From Tetrahymena elliotti 4EA (lineage: Eukaryota; Ciliophora; Oligohymenophorea; Hymenostomatida; Tetrahymenidae), in the NCBI GenBank assembly GCA_000231825.2, contig JH720335.1, positions 310,001 to 374,000 on the forward strand: DNA of 64,000 bases, in the 5' to 3' direction. How positions within the stretch are numbered: position 1 is the stretch's first letter; every line of letters begins with the position of its first letter. Both the position numbers and the translations under genes were made by a program. The notes under the pieces are model-generated. The model was not told where the DNA came from. It worked only from the letters and a program-made list of their open reading frames with translations, and searched no databases. Positions 12,486 to 24,825 of this stretch are shown in pieces.

Positions 12486-15400
12486 ATGATTGATTCTGAT
12501 ACAGCAGTATTAAGCACAGTTATATTCTCTGTTGTTTGTTTGATTTATTCAATCATAATGATATTTGTCAAGGTAACAATTTTAATATATATAATCATTA
12601 TTATCATTAACATGCTTCGCTTCGCATATTTACTCAATTGTGCTGTTAACTAATAGGAAAACTGCTTATAAGACATATATTGTCTTAGGATAGTTTTAAA
12701 TATCAATTATTACCATTTACACTTAATTTTTTTAAAATATAGAAATTTTTTGGGAATGTTTCTGATGATTACAAGAAACTAAAAACAGGACAAGTTGGTG
12801 GAACATTTTCTGACAGAGAAGCTTTGTTGGTTATTCAAACTTTAGGTGCTGATTAAAGAGCATTAAGCTTTTAAGATTCTTGTAAACGTCTTTTAAATGA
12901 GTCTCTTTTTCTATTTACTTACTAATCAATCAGCATGTTGATAGTAGCTATCATATTCTGTGCTACTTTCCTTGTAAATAATAAGATAGAAATTAATATT
13001 CATAAACATTCAATTCATCCTTAATTTAAGATATTAATTAATTAATTTATTTCCAATCAACATAGTAGCAATTACATTTCATACAAAGCTAAAATAAATG
13101 CAATATCACAAACGTACATTTTGAAATATGAAAAAAACTGATATTTTAATTTTGAATTAAGCCTTTAAAAATTGAGATGAAGAATAAAAATATTTGAATT
13201 TGATAAATGTATTTGAGGCTAAATCCTTATTTAAATTTAATTAATAGATATGGTTTAGCATTGAAGACTAGTATTTATGGCTTTTTTTGCCATTCTTAAT
13301 AGGTTTGGTAATTACTTCTCTTTGCACTTTCTTAGTCATATTGTTGACAAGCTAAAGCAGAGCCAGAGTTTTGTTCACTGCCTAAGATGATAAGGAAGTA
13401 ACATTCTCTGAAGGATACATAATTAATAACAGTATTACTACAGGAATTCTCTCTGTTTTTATACTTACACTTCTTTTAGTAATTCCTAAGTTTGAAAGTA
13501 AAAATTAAATTAAAATAAAATATAAAATGATTAATTAATATTTTTATTATTTAAATTCAGAGTGGTATTTTGAAGATTTTGATCAAAAGAAGCATCAATA
13601 GAACTTCTACTATAACAGTTTATCCTTCTCTCTTGGAGGTGATTACTAATTTTTTTAAATTTATATGTTTTAAAGAAATATTTTGTCTAAATTTTTAGTT
13701 TGTCTTGCTAGTCTTTTCTACAGAGATTTAGGTGGTAATTTGAGTAAGGGTATGAGTATTGGTTCTACTTAAATAGGTAATTTATTCATTCCTTATTAGG
13801 AGATTAGATTTTAATTGATTTAAATTAATTAGATGAGCAATTAAAAGATATTGGTACTCCTGATGCTGCTAGTGCCCACAATAATCTTAAATATGGTGAA
13901 ATCATTGGAAATTATTTCAGTCACAATGTCACATCAACTCTTGACTTGATTTCTCTTTTATCTACTCTTATTGTTGCAACAAACCTTTTATCTACGTAAA
14001 TAAATTAATTGAATAAAAAAAATTAAATTAAATTAAATTAAACTAAAAAAAGTGGTAAAGATGATTAGGATAACACAACATTCAATTTGTTGGTTTACTT
14101 GATGTCATTAAATGTGTTAATAACTTTTGTTGTTTCATGGATTTCTAAATTAGCTTCTGACAAATTCTAATTATAGCCAACATCTTCATTCATAGCTAAA
14201 TAGATTAGAATTCAATATATTGTCATCAATATCATCAGTTTTATCTTACTTTTCTTCCTACCATCTGAACTTGTTCCTTCAAATATCTCAATTGGAAAAG
14301 ATGGAACTAAAAATCCTTCTTTCTTTGATTCAGATATTTCTGAAGGTGATTTGATCTGGTGCTTGTAAATTGGATAAATTATTTCATTTTTAATCATTTT
14401 ATTCTACGAAGTCTGGACATCATACGGTTTTTCTTTAGTAAAATATTCTTTATGTTTGTTTAAATTATTTTCTAATTTTTATTGAAATATTCTAAAATAG
14501 GTTAGAAGAGTAAGCAAGCAGTTCAGAACTACTTCATTTAGTTATGGTGTTGCTTATGCTGAGTCTTAAAGCAACGTTGCAACCTGCATCATTATTTTCA
14601 TCTTAGCCACAACTGTTTACTTTGCTTACTACTTTGGTGGTGTTTTCGGTTTGAATTGGATCACCATTGGTATTTTATAATCTGCTCCTTTACTCCTTGG
14701 TGTCTGCTTCTTTAGTTTGGCTACTAATGACTCAGTAACCACTGCTGGATTAAATGGTCTTGAACATTTCTGCACTAGATTAAGATTAATTAACTGGGCC
14801 ACAAATAACTTCTCATCATTGATATAATTACTTAATATTGTTGGAAACTTCTTTGCAAATTTACTCATAATTGCATCAATTGTCCAAATAACTAAAGCAT
14901 AAGCTACTGCTCTTTTCAACGGTGGTATAATTGTAGGATTCCTAATTGGATGCTCTATGCTATTGTTATTATCTTATGTTAATACTTTAGGTATCTAACA
15001 TTTAGCTTCTAAAATGGTAATTTTTATTTAAAGTCTAAATAAATTGACAATTTTGATCTTAAATAGGTTGATGAAAGCAACAACTTCAGAATCAAACTTT
15101 CGACAAGCCATTTCGAAAACTTAAATAAGTTATTGCTTAGCACTTTCACTCCATCATTCTACACTGTTTTACTCAACTTAATAATTGTATAACATTTCTT
15201 TATATTTTGTAAAAACTTTAATAAAAAAATTTTTTTAATTAAAAGGTTATTTCATACATTCTATTTACTGCTATGATTCTTGGAACATCAGCTACTATTG
15301 GATTCACTATCGGTGTTACATTGTTTGGTGTAATATTCTCTCTCCGTTAACTCATTGTAGGATACTCTCTAAAGAATGCCCAAAACTACATCGACCGTAA

Positions 15401-15732
15401 ATAACTTAAATGAGTGATAAATAAATTAAATTAAAAAAATTTTTTTTTAAAAAGAATCTAATTTAATTGGATAAAACGAAATCAAGCCAACTACAACTTC
15501 TAGTAAGGATAGCGGCTACATTGCCTAGGCTTTATACTAAATTCCAGGAACAGGAGTTTACAATTACATTAATTTAGCTCTCATCATCTTTATCCTTGGA
15601 GCTCAAGTATTTTAAAAATACGGCTATCTAGATAGCTACATGGCTAAGAACAGCTCAGAATTATCAGGAAGTACTACTAGTTGGTATTTAGATAGCTCTG
15701 ATAGTTCATCAAAAACCAAAAAATTCTTCTGA
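12486..15732 (+). CDS. Membrane-bound pyrophosphatase-like protein lacking catalytic aspartates (predicted pseudoenzyme)
   Basis: Multi-exon gene for an all-membrane protein with about 15-16 hydrophobic segments. It aligns in order with vacuolar proton-pumping pyrophosphatases. SLGVCLASLFYRDLGGNLSK matches the helix-5 block normally followed by the DVGADLVGK loop. AYYFGGVFGLNW matches the helix before the conserved DNAGG motif. The C-terminal KNAQNYID matches the region around DNAKKYIE. However, the acidic pyrophosphate and Mg-binding motifs are gone. The DVGADLVGK position reads GMSIGSTQ, the DNVGDNVGD position reads GNYFSHNVTST, and the DNAGG position reads VTTAGL. The last intron begins GTAAAT after YID and preserves phase. 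The frame is intact across all exons, so this is not a simple pseudogene. A pump or hydrolase role is therefore unlikely; transport or scaffolding is possible. Confidence 0.72.
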
Positions 15733-16514
15733 AAAGCATTAATCCTTTAATGAAAAAATCTTTAAAAAATAAATAAAATTTATACATTTATGTTTAAAAC
15801 AAACATTTCATAATTGTATTTGATTACTACTAACAAAAATTAATAACAATACTTTATTTATTTATTTATTTTTCATGAATAAAAAAAATAATAATAAATT
15901 TACCATATTGATTTTTAAAAGTCTTGTAATTTATTTGCAAAAAACCAAATTACTTTTTCAACAATTTTCAATTTTTTAAACAAAATATCTTCATTACAAA
16001 AAATTAATTCATTTTCAAAATGATTTTCTAAATAAATCTTTTTATAAACTCAATATTTTTAAGTATCTCTATTATTTACAATTTTTGTTTATTTAGTGAG
16101 TTTTAAAAATAGCTACTAATAATATTTGTTTTTAAAAGAAACTAACTTTTTAAAAAAATTTATGTTTAAATTAATCGTAATTACTATCTATAAAAGTTTA
16201 ATGTCAAATTAATTATTTTGATAATTATTTATTTGAGCTTAAATTGAAATCTAAAATTTTGGATTTTGAATATTAAAATTCATTAAATTTACAAAGATAA
16301 AATTCAATGATTGGATAAGTAAATAAGAGATAAATAAATTAAGAAGATTTTGTAAAATTAATATTAAAAGCTTCAATTTAAAACTATTTTGATGAGCTAT
16401 TTAAATTGAACCTTGAACAAAAAATACCAAATATGCTGAAATAAAATTATTTGATAGCTTAGAATATTTATTTTGTTTTTAATATTGAATTTTACAGATA
16501 GTTATTTATTAACA
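15733..16514. other. Convergent intergenic region
   Basis: AT-rich spacer between two 3' ends, with many A and T runs. Nothing identifiable beyond expected 3' UTRs and polyadenylation sites. Confidence 0.55.
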
Positions 16515-19500
16515 TCAATTTTTAATAGAGGAATTTAATGGCTAAAATTATATTTATTAAATTTTTTTGTCTTATTAATTCTAATTCTAAAATTCCTATG
16601 AAGTGGTATAGCCAAATCTGTAAGTTTTAGGAGTTTAAGGATTTCTGAATTTAATTGGTACAGTGTTACTAATAGATTGTATACTATATGGTAATACATC
16701 AGACTTGTTAGGAATTTAAGAGGCTTTTCTCCAGTCAGCCATAGTTTAAATCATTTTTCTTTCTACATTTTTCTAGATGTGAAAGGTGGTATCTTTAGTT
16801 TTATTATATGCAGTAAATGCACCTAGTTTATTCGTTTTTTACACAGGTTATTGCTTGCTCACTAGAAAGTTCTTATAAGTTTCAATAACCTTTTTAGGAC
16901 TAAGATTTTATATTGGTGATACTGAATTAATTTAGTTTTTATATGTTTCTTATTCATTAAATAAAATATTTGTTGGTTTTTTTGTTAATTAATTTTAAAC
17001 ATCTTAATCATCTTGTATATAAATTTCATCAACAAAGGGGTTTATCTGAAACTTTATCATTTAGTCATTTTACTTCTTATTAGCTATTTCATCATTCTTG
17101 TTTTATTTTTTTTCATGCTTATTTGGTTTGAATTATTTAATATTTGTTCTTTCTTCATTAAAATTATTCTTTTCTGGTATTATTCTTTATTAATCTGCAG
17201 ATTTACATGTTTATCTTAATCTTTCTAATGGACTTTATCTTTTTAATCTAGATGTAATATTTGCATTCATTGTTGGATTTGTTTGGACATCATATAATTA
17301 AGGGCTCTTTTATTCATTATTTTACACTTAATAAAGATAGAAAGAACTATTTTTGTTAGAATTTGAGGCCAATTCATTTATTTTTTCTTCAATATTCGTA
17401 GAAATACTAAGCTATTTTATGTTTTTCTTTATTGGTGATCTTACCTTGAAGGATTCTTAATTAGTATGTTATTTATCATTTTATGTGTTTATTGGTTAGT
17501 TTTATTTAATTTATTAATTATTTTACTAAACTAAATCTATTAGTAGTGGTTTTTTATCCTTGAGAGTTTTAGAAAGAATCCTCTTAACTGGTATTAAATA
17601 TCTGTTCTAACTATCTTTATCTTATAAGTAATTTTAATAATCATATTTCGTAGCTAGCATAATCCTTTTTCTGTTTGAAACTTCTATCTAAAAGAATCCA
17701 TTTTAAGTAGAAAACTATTTGCTTTATTATTATGATTCATTCTTTTTATCTTCTAAATTTGATTTGTCTTCAAGATTATTATCTTTTTCAAAGAACCCAT
17801 CATTGAAAATATTTACTCTTGGAGATTTTCTACCATTTAACACAGAACTTTCTTCTTACTTACTTCTGTTTGCACTTATTCTTTAATTCAAAGGAGAGTT
17901 TAGAGATACATTTGCTTGTTACTATCCTTCATGCTGATTTAAAACTTAGATTGATTTCTTTTCTTAATACTCACTACTTTATTGAATAAGGTTAGTAGTA
18001 GATTCATCTAAATCTAAATATTCATCTGTTGTTTTTGGATGATAACTCGTTTTTGTGTAGTTTCTTGAAGAATCAGAATAACTTCTCTATCCTTAGTTAT
18101 TATAAACAGCAAATGTGTTGTTGAATTTAAGTTACTGTTATTTTTTAGGTGAATTCACATAATAATATAACTAATCTGTTTAGTTTTTTTATTCCTAATA
18201 ACTATGCATTCCAAAGCTATTATTTTAATCAAACTCATTAATTCTACAAGAACGAGGTGATTCTAAAACTATACTAATATCTGAGTGCTGAAATTAACTT
18301 GAAAATTTACGAGGGCTATTAATTTTATTTCTCTAAATTTCCGATTATCTAAGGTTGTTAAATTTACTAGGAGACATTCCTTACTAATTAGAATATGGAG
18401 AAGTACCAACATGATTTTTATATTCCTACTTAGTTTAAGGTGACTGAGGCATACTGCATGTTTAATCCATTAAAATTTATGAAAATAGAATATTCTTCAA
18501 TTCGTCTCTATTCTCAACTAAATAATTTTTATACTTGCTAAATTATTCCATAAGATTGTTTTCTTTCTCCTAAAGAATCATTTCTTTATTTTTTAATCTT
18601 GTTAAAATATATTCATGGACATAATCATTTCTTTCAAACACTCTCAATTTAAAATCAATATCTTTTATCAGAAGCAATTAACCTGTAAAACTTGAACAAT
18701 ACACATCAAAGCTTCTATTTTAATCCTTTAGCAAATCTTCCTCTCCAAACATCTCGTTTGCACACATGTTTAACAACTATTAAAATAACAAAAAACTAAA
18801 TTTAACCATTTTTTAATTAATTTAATTTACAGTAAAAGTTTTCTGTTTAGTAGAGCTGTAAGATTTTAGAAGAGTATCAATCCCATCCTTGCTCATGCTA
18901 TCTAATTTTTTAAGCAGAGCATCATTTTCAAATCCTTGTTGAGGTAGATTAAATTTATTTCTTATCTAAAAAATCAATTAATAAAATATTTTCAAAATAA
19001 ATTTTAAATATCTAATAAAAGATTACACTAAACTCTCCCTGTTGAACAATGTAAACACCGTTAGAAGGATCTCCTTTGGAAAAAACTACATCGTTTTTCC
19101 TGAATTGAAGTATTTCTGAATTTAGATAAATATCCTTTAAAAATTCAAAACTGAGTTGCTTAAATAAAGGGATTTCTGATAATTTGTCTATTTGCTTTAA
19201 AATATTTCTTTACTCTGCAGTTTTCAAAATTTCTAAATACTGTTATTTTTCAAGAACAGCAAATATACACTTTTTAGTGCATTTAATAGTTGCTAATCTT
19301 GGTTTATTATAAATAAGAGCTAGTTCACCAAAACTTTCACCTTCTTTTAATTTTTTGACTAGCATTAGCTAACTGATTTCAATAGGAATACAATTTTTTA
19401 ATGATTGAGCTGGAGTTTGCGGTTGCTAATTTTATTCTTTGTTAGTTTCAGGAGTCTAAATAATTTTAAGAAAATTATGAATTTAAAATGATAATTAAGT

Positions 19501-20548
19501 ATTTTACTTTATTAATTATTTCTGTTTTCTTTATAAACTGACTGGATAACATTTCTTTTTAAGTGTTTAATGAATTGTTAGAGCTCTTTTATTTTTATGT
19601 ATCTTTGATATTTTATTACTTTTTAGTTGGAGATGAGTCATATTATTCTAGTTTAGAGGTTATTCTATTTTCTGATAATTCTTATTAAGACATTTTAAAT
19701 GATGAGAATGTACTTTGTTTAGGTACTTATAATTAATCAATATTTCCTGTTTTAGTAGAAGAACTATTTATCTAAGATATCTATTCTGTTGTTAAATCTT
19801 TATCTTGAATTTGTTGATTTTAATTCTTAGTTGTTTGAGATCCAAGCTGACCTCCTGAAGGAAGAGATATTTAAGAATTAGGTATTTTGGCATATACTTC
19901 CACTTCACCTTCTAAGATTAAATAGAATTTTTCACCAATTGTTCCTATTAATAAATCAATTTGTATTTTTCATTTAAAAATAAATTTGTAAAATTTACCA
20001 ATTTCAAAGACATTTTAATCTTTATCAAAGAATTCAATTTGCATTTATTAGCAGCACTTAAGAAGTACTTCTCTTTGGCCATCTTCAATATATTTTTAAA
20101 AAAAGGGCAGATTTTCCATAATTTTCAAAAGCTCATTTAAGTTAGAAGCTCTTCTCTCTTTTGGCTTTTTTTAAAGCGCCCTAATAATCACACTATTAGC
20201 TTCATCAATAGAGTTTTAAGTTGAAACTTGTGATTTAAACTTTTCTTATCTCATCATATCAATATCTTAAAGATTAATTAATACAATCTCATTCTTATCA
20301 GCTTATTACTCATCTATATAAAATGATGGATTAGCTTTTTTAAACACTTCATTTAACTAATTCAATGGAAGAAAGCTTTTATCATCTTAATTTTGTACTA
20401 GTTCTTCATTAGAAATACTCTAAACCAACAAATTCTAATCATTAAATGACTATTTAGTAACTTCAAGTTAACTCAATTTATCATATTTTTTATTCGAAAT
20501 GCTGCTTTGAATCTAATCACTTATCTCAGTTTTTATATTTTCAGACAT
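16515..20548 (-). CDS. Protein with two cyclic-nucleotide-binding domains and a long disordered tail
   Basis: Multi-exon gene of roughly 1100-1200 residues. After about 150 polar residues comes a CNBD: NLPFFQKYIEDGQREVLLKC, EKFYLILEGEVEVY, then GESFGELALIYNKPRLATI, the phosphate-binding cassette with Glu and Arg in place. A second CNBD follows: IPLFKQLSFEFLKDI, VFSKGDPSNGVYIVQQGEF, then NEMFGEEDLLKDQNRSFDV, a more degenerate cassette without the GELALxxxxPRxA pattern. The order resembles PKA regulatory subunits, PKG N-termini and the CNBD2 family, but I see no kinase or channel domain. The C-terminal half is Q/N/S/K-rich and probably unstructured. The first CNBD looks able to bind cAMP or cGMP; the second may not. 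Exon borders in the second CNBD are approximate. Confidence 0.75.
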
Positions 20549-21174
20549 TTAAAATGAGAGATTGCAATAGTTAAGAAAGAATAGGTTGGATTTTAGTAAA
20601 AATGAATTTAGAAAAATAGATCTAATTTTTTAGTAAATAATTGAGATTCTAGTTACAGAGTGCAATACTCAATTAATTAATAAAAATAATTATTGGTAAT
20701 TAAAAATATTAATTTGCTAATATTGGTTATAATTCTAAATAAGCAAATACCAAATACTTTTTTTATTGTTTTTTACCATAGGTTTCTTTTACAATTTATT
20801 TATTTGATAATTTCTTTGTTTAATTCATAAAGTAATTTCAAATTTTAATAACATTTTTGTCCATTCATAAAAAGAAGAAAAATGTAAAATTAAATTTAAA
20901 GAAAAAAAACAAAAATTAATTTTAAAAATATTTTGAAATATTTGTTGGCCACAATTTCATAAAAATCTATAAAATTTTCTATTGTCCATTCAAGAAAAAA
21001 TTTTAATGATAATATTACTTTTTCGAAAAAGTTATCGTTAAAATTTACAAAATTTGCAAATAAAATATAAATTAACTTTAACTCTTTTTTCGCAAAAAAT
21101 TAATACAAAATCTTTGCAATCTAAACAACATAAATATTACTTATATTAAAATACATTATTAATCACATAGAATA
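20549..21174. other. Divergent intergenic region
   Basis: AT-rich spacer holding the two 5' ends. It includes long A/T runs (about 20880-21010). No other element is recognised. Confidence 0.5.
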
Positions 21175-24135
21175 ATGAGCTATAATTCAACTACTCCTAA
21201 AAGGTAGAATGCAAAATAGCATCTTAGTTAGCTGATAGGACTATCATAAAAGGATTTGAATAGTAAAATAATTTCATAGATAATGATTAATTTATGCATT
21301 TAAAAATTGAAATATTATTTCTAATGTAAATTATCATCTAATTATTAGAATTGTTTTTTGATGACAAAAGTCCAAGCAGAATGCAATCTAGCTCAACCCC
21401 GAAATAGCTTTTTAGCACCACAAATAAAAATACATCTTAAAATATTAATAACTATTTTACTAGCAACAACAACAATAATAAAAGCTACAACACAAAAACT
21501 GCTTAAGAAGAAACTGAAGTATATAAGCCAAGTTTTAGTAGCAGTAAAAGTCCTATTAGAAGACCTCCTTAGTTATAGTAGTTATCACAAAGCCCTGTAC
21601 CAACACAAGCTATCGCCGACTAATAAAGTATATTGAACACAACTCCAACATAGAAAAAGGAATTCTATTTTAACATTAGAAAGAACTCAAAGACTCCTCC
21701 AAAGTAACTTAAAATAAAAAATGAGTTAATGTATCTATTTTTTTAATTAGAAAGCAATTACCTCCTTTATTGATTAATGAAGAAAACTCAATAGAAAAAG
21801 ATTCAAAAAGCGGGTTGGCGAATGGAGAAAAGAATATTTAATAATATATAAATCAATTTGAAAGTGTTCTTTCTCCTGTGAGTACTACTTCAATCAGCTA
21901 CAGTACATTAAATCCAAGCCAAGATTTAACTAATTTTAATACAAATAATAATTAGAGTTTAAATCAATAAATATAACCCAATCCAATATAAACTCAATAG
22001 AATGGACTTCACTCTCCATTTGCTAATTCCAATAACAATTTAACAAAGCAAATGCTATCTATCTCTAATTAGAATGACAAATTCTTTAAAAGTCCTAAAG
22101 TTGTTTTACAGTCTACTCCTTAAAACATTAAGTAAGGTGTCTCATAGCAACAATAATTATCAAAGTCTCCTTAAAATTCTTAAAGATAGCCAGATATTGT
22201 TACAGAAAGATAAATCATTTTTTAGGAACTCAAAAATAAAATTTTATCTATGAAAGTTAATGCCAAGGATACTCTCTTTTTATCTAGTTAGATTAAGGAA
22301 AAGTTTGAATAAAATGCAAAATATGCTTTTGATTTTATGGAAGAAAAGAATGCTTTTGTTTTAAAATATTATATTCACTTAATTCATGAAGAAATTGAGA
22401 GACTAGTTTAAAAAAAGAAAAACATCTTACTATCAAGAAACTAAGCTTTTAGTTAATTCCTCACTTAATTTATCAATGGAGTAAATAAGCAAAAGATATC
22501 TTTGAGAGAGGAGTATTATAATCTATTACCTACAGCAATTGATTTAAAAGAAATTGTATCTAAAGACATAGCTCTTTTATATAAAAATTTAGAAAAAGAA
22601 AACACTTAACCACCTTAATCTACTCTAAAACCATCACCTAAAAAGGAAAACACTACTGAAAAATAGCAAAATAATTAAACGTTACCATAATACACTAGTT
22701 AAGATATTCAGTCAATACCAAGTGAGATAAAATAACTTTTAGTCAAAGCAAATGTTTAAATAAATAATCTTCAAAAAGAACTTGAAACTGAAAAATAAAG
22801 AGTTAAATTATACAGTGAAGCTAATGGTCTGGAAGAAGACTTTGAAACAGAACTGAAAAACCTCAAAATTTAAAACAGGTAAATAATTAAAAATCAAACA
22901 AAAAATATCATCCTTTTTTAAATAAAGTGATCTTAAAAAGTAAATTTAAGAGTTGGGTGCTGAGAATGCTAATTTGTTTAGAAAGTTTAATGAATCAGAT
23001 AAACTCACTAAGCAATTAAAAGATGATAATTCTAATCTTAGCTCTAAGATTGAAGAAAAGGGATAAAGATTAGAAAGTTTACATAGAGATTTAGAGGAAT
23101 GTAAGGTTTCGTTATAGCAAATGATTGTTGCATAACAGAATGAAAAACAAAAATTTACAATTACATTGTAAGAAAATGAAGCAAAGCAAGCAATTTTAAA
23201 TGAAAAGAATTAGCTAATTGAAGTAATTTTCGTTTTTATTCTTTTAAATATATATTTTAAATGATTATTTTGGTATAGGAAAGAATAAAGAGTAAAGAAG
23301 ACTAATTGCATTAAAAAGAAAATGAAGTTTTGATATTGAAATAAAAAATAGAAGAACTTAAAAATCTGCAAGAGATAAATTAATTGCTTTTAGATGTTGA
23401 TAAAAAAGATCATAATTTAGTTACAAATTTAATTTGTTTAGTGAATAAATTCTAAAATAATGAACTACCTAGGAATACATAAATTACAGTGGTGAAGTAT
23501 CTGGAGAAGTTAAATTTAATATGCAAATATTCAAGTTTAACACCTTCGCCAAATAAAGCAACATAAAAAAAAGAATTACAAAAAACAGAAAAAATTAAAT
23601 GTATAAATAATTAAACGCTCCACCTTCTTAATTCTTACATGCAGAAACTTATGGATAAAATAGTAAAATAGCAAGTGCTCTATGAAGAACTTGAGTGGTT
23701 TAAAGATAATATATAAAGATTAGTTGATAAATTCTTACAAATGTCCAAAAATTAAATATCGTTTAATCATATCGATTTCTTTAAATAAGAAATTCAAATA
23801 AAATATGACAGAATATAATAAAAAATATCACAAATCTCACCAGACATCACACAGCTTGAGCAAGAAATGCAAGTAAAATTAAATTAATTTCTGTAAGATA
23901 TTTTAATTTAAATTTTTAGGAAATAGCAGCAGACTAAGTTAAATTTTTTAAAAATGACTTAGAAGAAAGTTCAGATTAAGAATAATTGTATACAAGCCTA
24001 GAATTATAAAAGGAAAACACAAAATTAAAAATGGAAATTTAACACCTTAATACATAAATTTAAGAACTTAATTTAAAAGATCAGCTTATTGTTAATTCTC
24101 TCACAAGCTCCATAAACAAAAAATAATTCAAATGA
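21175..24135 (+). CDS. Unrecognised coiled-coil protein with a Q/N/S-rich N-terminal half
   Basis: Begins MSYNSTTPKRQNAKQH and continues over several exons with short introns (for example about 21262-21350 and 21703-21765). The first 400 residues or so are rich in Ser, Asn, Gln and Pro, including runs of Asn and Gln, and look disordered. From about 22200 onward the protein is highly charged with heptad-like patterns (QINNLQKELETEKQRVKLY, KLTKQLKDDNSNLSSKIEEK), so a long coiled coil is likely. I recognise no family. Such proteins in ciliates are often cytoskeletal, centrosomal or basal-body components, but that is only inference from composition. The stop at 24133-24135 ends a clear reading frame. 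Confidence 0.65.
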
Positions 24136-24825
24136 AAAATAAAAAAATTTTTATTGTAAATATTTTTAAATTTTATTAATTGAGCTCTATTTAATTTATT
24201 GTTTCAAAATATAATTTATATTTGTAAATTATATATCATCATACTAGATTACAGTGCTTTTCACAAAAAACTACAGAAATGTATATAAATAAATTTTTTT
24301 ATAGAAAATATCTATAATTAATTTTATTTCCTTATTATTATATTATATATATCTAAACATCGTTATTTCCATGAATTTAAGTATGGTTAACAGAGCTCTG
24401 GAGTATGTTCTTTCCAACCCAAAAATAAATAGTTAAAAATAAGACCAAAAAAAATCCCTGATTAACTCTACTCTTTACATTTATATTTATCAAAAGAAGT
24501 GGTATTGAAACCACATTTTAAATTAAAATATAAAAAATTAAAATTATTATTTGTTTGTTAATTTAATAAAAAAATAAAAATATTTAAATTTAAGATATAT
24601 ATTTAATTTATAAATGATAGAATATCTGATTAGATAATACAAAGAAAACAAAGTATTGAATATAATATGTCATTGAAATGTAATTTTAAGGATTTTATTT
24701 TGAAAAGGTTATTGATGATTAATATTAAGATTACTAATAATTATCAGATTGTAATTTTCAGTGGTAAATATTAGTATTTAACTTAGTTATTTAAATATAA
24801 ATTGAAGTTGTTAATTTCAAATTAA
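24136..24825. other. Intergenic region
   Basis: Tandem-gene spacer. An in-frame open stretch runs upstream of the next gene's chosen start (ATG at 24667), but its translation lacks the signal-peptide character of the downstream start. It probably holds the promoter and 5' leader. Confidence 0.45.

Noticed and set aside
14020..14045. (AAATT)n run
   Set aside because: Lies in an AT-rich intron of the pyrophosphatase-like gene; ordinary low-complexity intron sequence.
14629..14919. 96-residue minus-strand ORF
   Set aside because: It lies entirely antisense to exons of the pyrophosphatase-like gene, which read in the plus frame with clear family similarity.
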